NCBI GenBank assembly: GCA_002793355.1
Contig: PFQB01000002.1
Span: 1 to 14,532, forward strand
DNA: 14,532 nt
Reading direction: 5' to 3'
From: Candidatus Dojkabacteria bacterium CG_4_10_14_0_2_um_filter_Dojkabacteria_WS6_41_15
Lineage (GTDB): Bacteria; Patescibacteriota; Dojkabacteria; GCA-002793355
This document shows, one piece after another, positions 12,780-14,532 of this stretch. Made by a program: the position numbers and the translations under genes. Within the stretch, counting starts at the first letter, position 1; every line of letters begins with the position of its first letter. The notes beneath the pieces are model-generated. The model saw nothing but the letters and a program-made list of their open reading frames with translations, was not told the DNA's origin and ran no database searches.

Positions 12780-13495
12780 TTGACGATGGCTCCATCCAAA
12801 ATATTTATCTGTCGATGAGCATAGCCTGCAATCGCCACGTCGTGCGTAATAAGCAACACAGTTTTGCCCATTTCGTGCAGCTTATTAAAAATTTCAAGTA
12901 CAACTTTTCCTGTCTTAGAATCCAAGTTTCCTGTTGGTTCATCGGCTAGTAACAGATCTGGGTCAGTCATAAGTGATCGAGCTATCGCAACACGCTGCTT
13001 TTGCCCACCAGAAATCTGCGACGGAAGATTGTTCGCTTTGTCCGCAATATCTAGCATTTTCAACAATTCCAGCGCGCGTTCTCTTGGTTTTTCTACGGGC
13101 ACATAAAAGGAGGGAAGCAACACATTGTCTAATACTGTGTACCGTTCCAGCAAATTAAACGACTGAAAGACAAAACCAATTACTTTGCCCCGATAATGCG
13201 CTAATTCAATATCTGAAAGTTTGCTGACATCTTGCCCCGATAGCTTGTACGTTCCTTTATCGTAACGGTCCAGACAGCCAATAATGTTCATCAAGGTCGA
13301 TTTTCCACTGCCTGAAGGCCCAACAATAGCCACAAATTCTCCCTTGCTAACCTGTATAGTAATGTTTTCTAGTGCATGAAATTCAAGCCCGTCGTTGCGG
13401 TACCACTTATCTAACCCACTAATTTCTATTACGGGTGTCGTCGAAGCCTTCAATGAATTGGTTTTTATTTGAGTCGTAGCAGATTTTTTATCCAT
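12776..13495 (-). CDS. ABC transporter ATP-binding protein (MacB/LolD type)
   Basis: A 239-residue cytoplasmic ATPase that drives the permease downstream. All elements are intact: Walker A GPSGSGKST (59-67), Q-loop Gln111 (FVFQSFNLL), signature ISGGQKQRVAIARS (161-174), Walker B LLLADE (181-186) followed by PTGNLDS, and H-loop His218 (ITHDV). This pattern is that of the LolD/MacB/FtsE group. The first 22 residues are a polar extension before the usual start of the domain (VIEISGLDKWY). The ATG at 13495 overlaps the preceding gene by 31 bases; an in-frame TTG at 13453, after the upstream stop, is a less likely alternative. Second gene of the tripartite operon. Confidence 0.95.
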   Translation of the reverse strand: MDKKSATTQIKTNSLKASTTPVIEISGLDKWYRNDGLEFHALENITIQVSKGEFVAIVGPSGSGKSTLMNIIGCLDRYDKGTYKLSGQDVSKLSDIELAHYRGKVIGFVFQSFNLLERYTVLDNVLLPSFYVPVEKPRERALELLKMLDIADKANNLPSQISGGQKQRVAIARSLMTDPDLLLADEPTGNLDSKTGKVVLEIFNKLHEMGKTVLLITHDVAIAGYAHRQINILDGAIVK

Positions 13496-14532
13496 GGCCG
13501 TAGCGTAATAATTTTTTTATCTGCCAATTTGTCTACCACCACCGAATCAGTCTCGGACAAACCGCCCGTTACCTCTACCGCATCATCGCCAACCGTTCCT
13601 ACCTCTACGGTAACCGTTGTGACAACACCATTTTTCAATACAAGTACAGAACCTTTGGTAACAGAATCTAGCGTAATTGCATCGTACTGAATGATTAAAG
13701 CATCTGACTTCTGGGCAGTCACTACTGCACCATCCAATTTTGTACCGAAATGAGTTGATGGATACGCGTCGAGTTTGATAGTAATTTGATATGTTGGATC
13801 TTCCGCCCCTATTGTTACCGGTGTTTTTGAGATTTTATCGACTTTTCCGGTTAACACCGTGTCCACGCCTTTTGCCGTAAAGGTGACCTTCATATCCGTT
13901 GCTAACCGTGCAACATCAGTACTTGAAACAGTAGCATTTAAGGAGGCATCTTTATTGTTTGCAATCACGATAAAATTTCCTGATGAGGTAGCTCCAGCTG
14001 CACCTAACGCCGAACCAGCTGAAGAATTTGAGTAATCGGAGACTTGTATAGAAATAACTTTACCCGCAATTGGAGACTTCAACTTTTTACGATTTAATGC
14101 AACCTCGGCATTTTTCATTTGATAATACGATGTGTTAATCTGACCTTGCAGCGTATCCAGCGTTGAAGATGGTGTTAATGGGTTTGCCTTAGCAGAATTT
14201 CTCGCCTTAATTGCAGCATAGTACGATGCCTGAGCAGTTTTAAATTGATTGTATTCGGACTCGTCATTCAACTGTGCCAACATAGTATTTTTTGAAACTG
14301 TTGCACCCTCTTTCACCACAATCTTTCGAATATCCAGTGAATTGCCTAAAGAAACATTAGCATAACCGACTGGGTACCAATTCGTCGTGAAATCGATCTC
14401 TTTCTTGACTTCTCCGCGAACCAAATTCGTCGTTCGATATTGAGGAAGAGTTTGGGAACCAAATAACAAAAAAAAGATGGCAACTACCGCAACAGTGCCA
14501 ACCACATATTGTTTCGGGGAGATACGGTTCAT
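13465..14532 (-). CDS. Membrane fusion protein (MacA/HlyD-like periplasmic adaptor family)
   Basis: A 355-residue adaptor subunit with a single N-terminal membrane segment (about residues 8-25). The two halves of the lipoyl/barrel-sandwich domain are at about 65-90 (LDIRKIVVKEGATVSKNTMLAQL) and 151-167 (LKSPIAGKVISIQVSDY). They flank a short helical hairpin (about 92-148) and are followed by a Ser/Gly/Ala-rich linker (169-185) and beta-barrel domains. The hairpin is much shorter than in TolC-docking MacA, which fits an organism without an outer membrane. The ATG is formed by the last three bases of the window; it gives a normal N-terminus, but an upstream start cannot be excluded. It is first of the adaptor-ATPase-permease operon; the promoter lies outside. 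Confidence 0.9.
   Translation of the reverse strand: MNRISPKQYVVGTVAVVAIFFLLFGSQTLPQYRTTNLVRGEVKKEIDFTTNWYPVGYANVSLGNSLDIRKIVVKEGATVSKNTMLAQLNDESEYNQFKTAQASYYAAIKARNSAKANPLTPSSTLDTLQGQINTSYYQMKNAEVALNRKKLKSPIAGKVISIQVSDYSNSSAGSALGAAGATSSGNFIVIANNKDASLNATVSSTDVARLATDMKVTFTAKGVDTVLTGKVDKISKTPVTIGAEDPTYQITIKLDAYPSTHFGTKLDGAVVTAQKSDALIIQYDAITLDSVTKGSVLVLKNGVVTTVTVEVGTVGDDAVEVTGGLSETDSVVVDKLADKKIITLRPWIKNLLRLK

Noticed and set aside
1..14532. UGA recoded as glycine (SR1/Gracilibacteria code)
   Set aside because: Several genes end properly at TGA with correct C-termini, and no conserved domain is interrupted by an in-frame TGA.

Overview
This is a gene-dense stretch with moderately low GC, containing about 15 protein genes and no RNA genes. 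The genes are compact, many overlap by 4 bases, and almost none has a Shine-Dalgarno sequence. Several proteins look like forms I associate with Candidate Phyla Radiation (Patescibacteria) bacteria, possibly Microgenomates-like: the divergent threonyl-tRNA synthetase tail, the NCxYCGYVNG/YWC protein, the DUF4349 protein and the membrane-anchored lysozyme-like protein. That assignment is inference from sequence style, not from a search. TGA acts as an ordinary stop (for example at 2360-2362, 3754-3756 and 12776-12778), so the UGA-glycine code of SR1/Gracilibacteria does not apply.

Layout. Bases 1-1204 (+): the 3' end of thrS, then a Nudix hydrolase. Bases 1281-3726 (+): an operon of a D-Ala-D-Ala-ligase-like ATP-grasp enzyme (broken by an apparent one-base frameshift), a short-chain dehydrogenase that lacks its catalytic tyrosine, and a membrane-anchored DUF192 protein. 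Bases 5790-3754 (-): an envelope cluster of an anchored lysozyme-like protein, an anchored Cys-rich protein with a weak YkuD-like segment, and an unknown protein. Base 5854 (+): a nitrilase-superfamily amidohydrolase, converging on gpmI (- strand, start best placed at 8246). Base 8339 (+): a small conserved protein with a C-x2-C / C-x3-H motif. Bases 10041-8836 (-): an anchored protein of unknown function. Base 10089 (+): a thioredoxin-fold protein with an SxxC active site. Bases 14532-10591 (-): membrane fusion protein, ABC ATPase and MacB-type permease, followed by a DUF4349 membrane protein.

How it fits together. Most of the gene products are envelope proteins: an efflux or export machine, peptidoglycan-facing proteins and single-pass anchored proteins. 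They are interleaved with housekeeping genes for translation (thrS) and glycolysis (gpmI).

The most notable non-genic signals are two. First, at nine gene starts a -10-like hexamer lies only 5-10 bases before the start codon, which implies leaderless mRNAs. Second, two unrelated kinds of short repeat sit in intergenic gaps: compound hairpins sharing an 11-base core, and 7-8-base tandem arrays that in places run across stop codons into gene ends.
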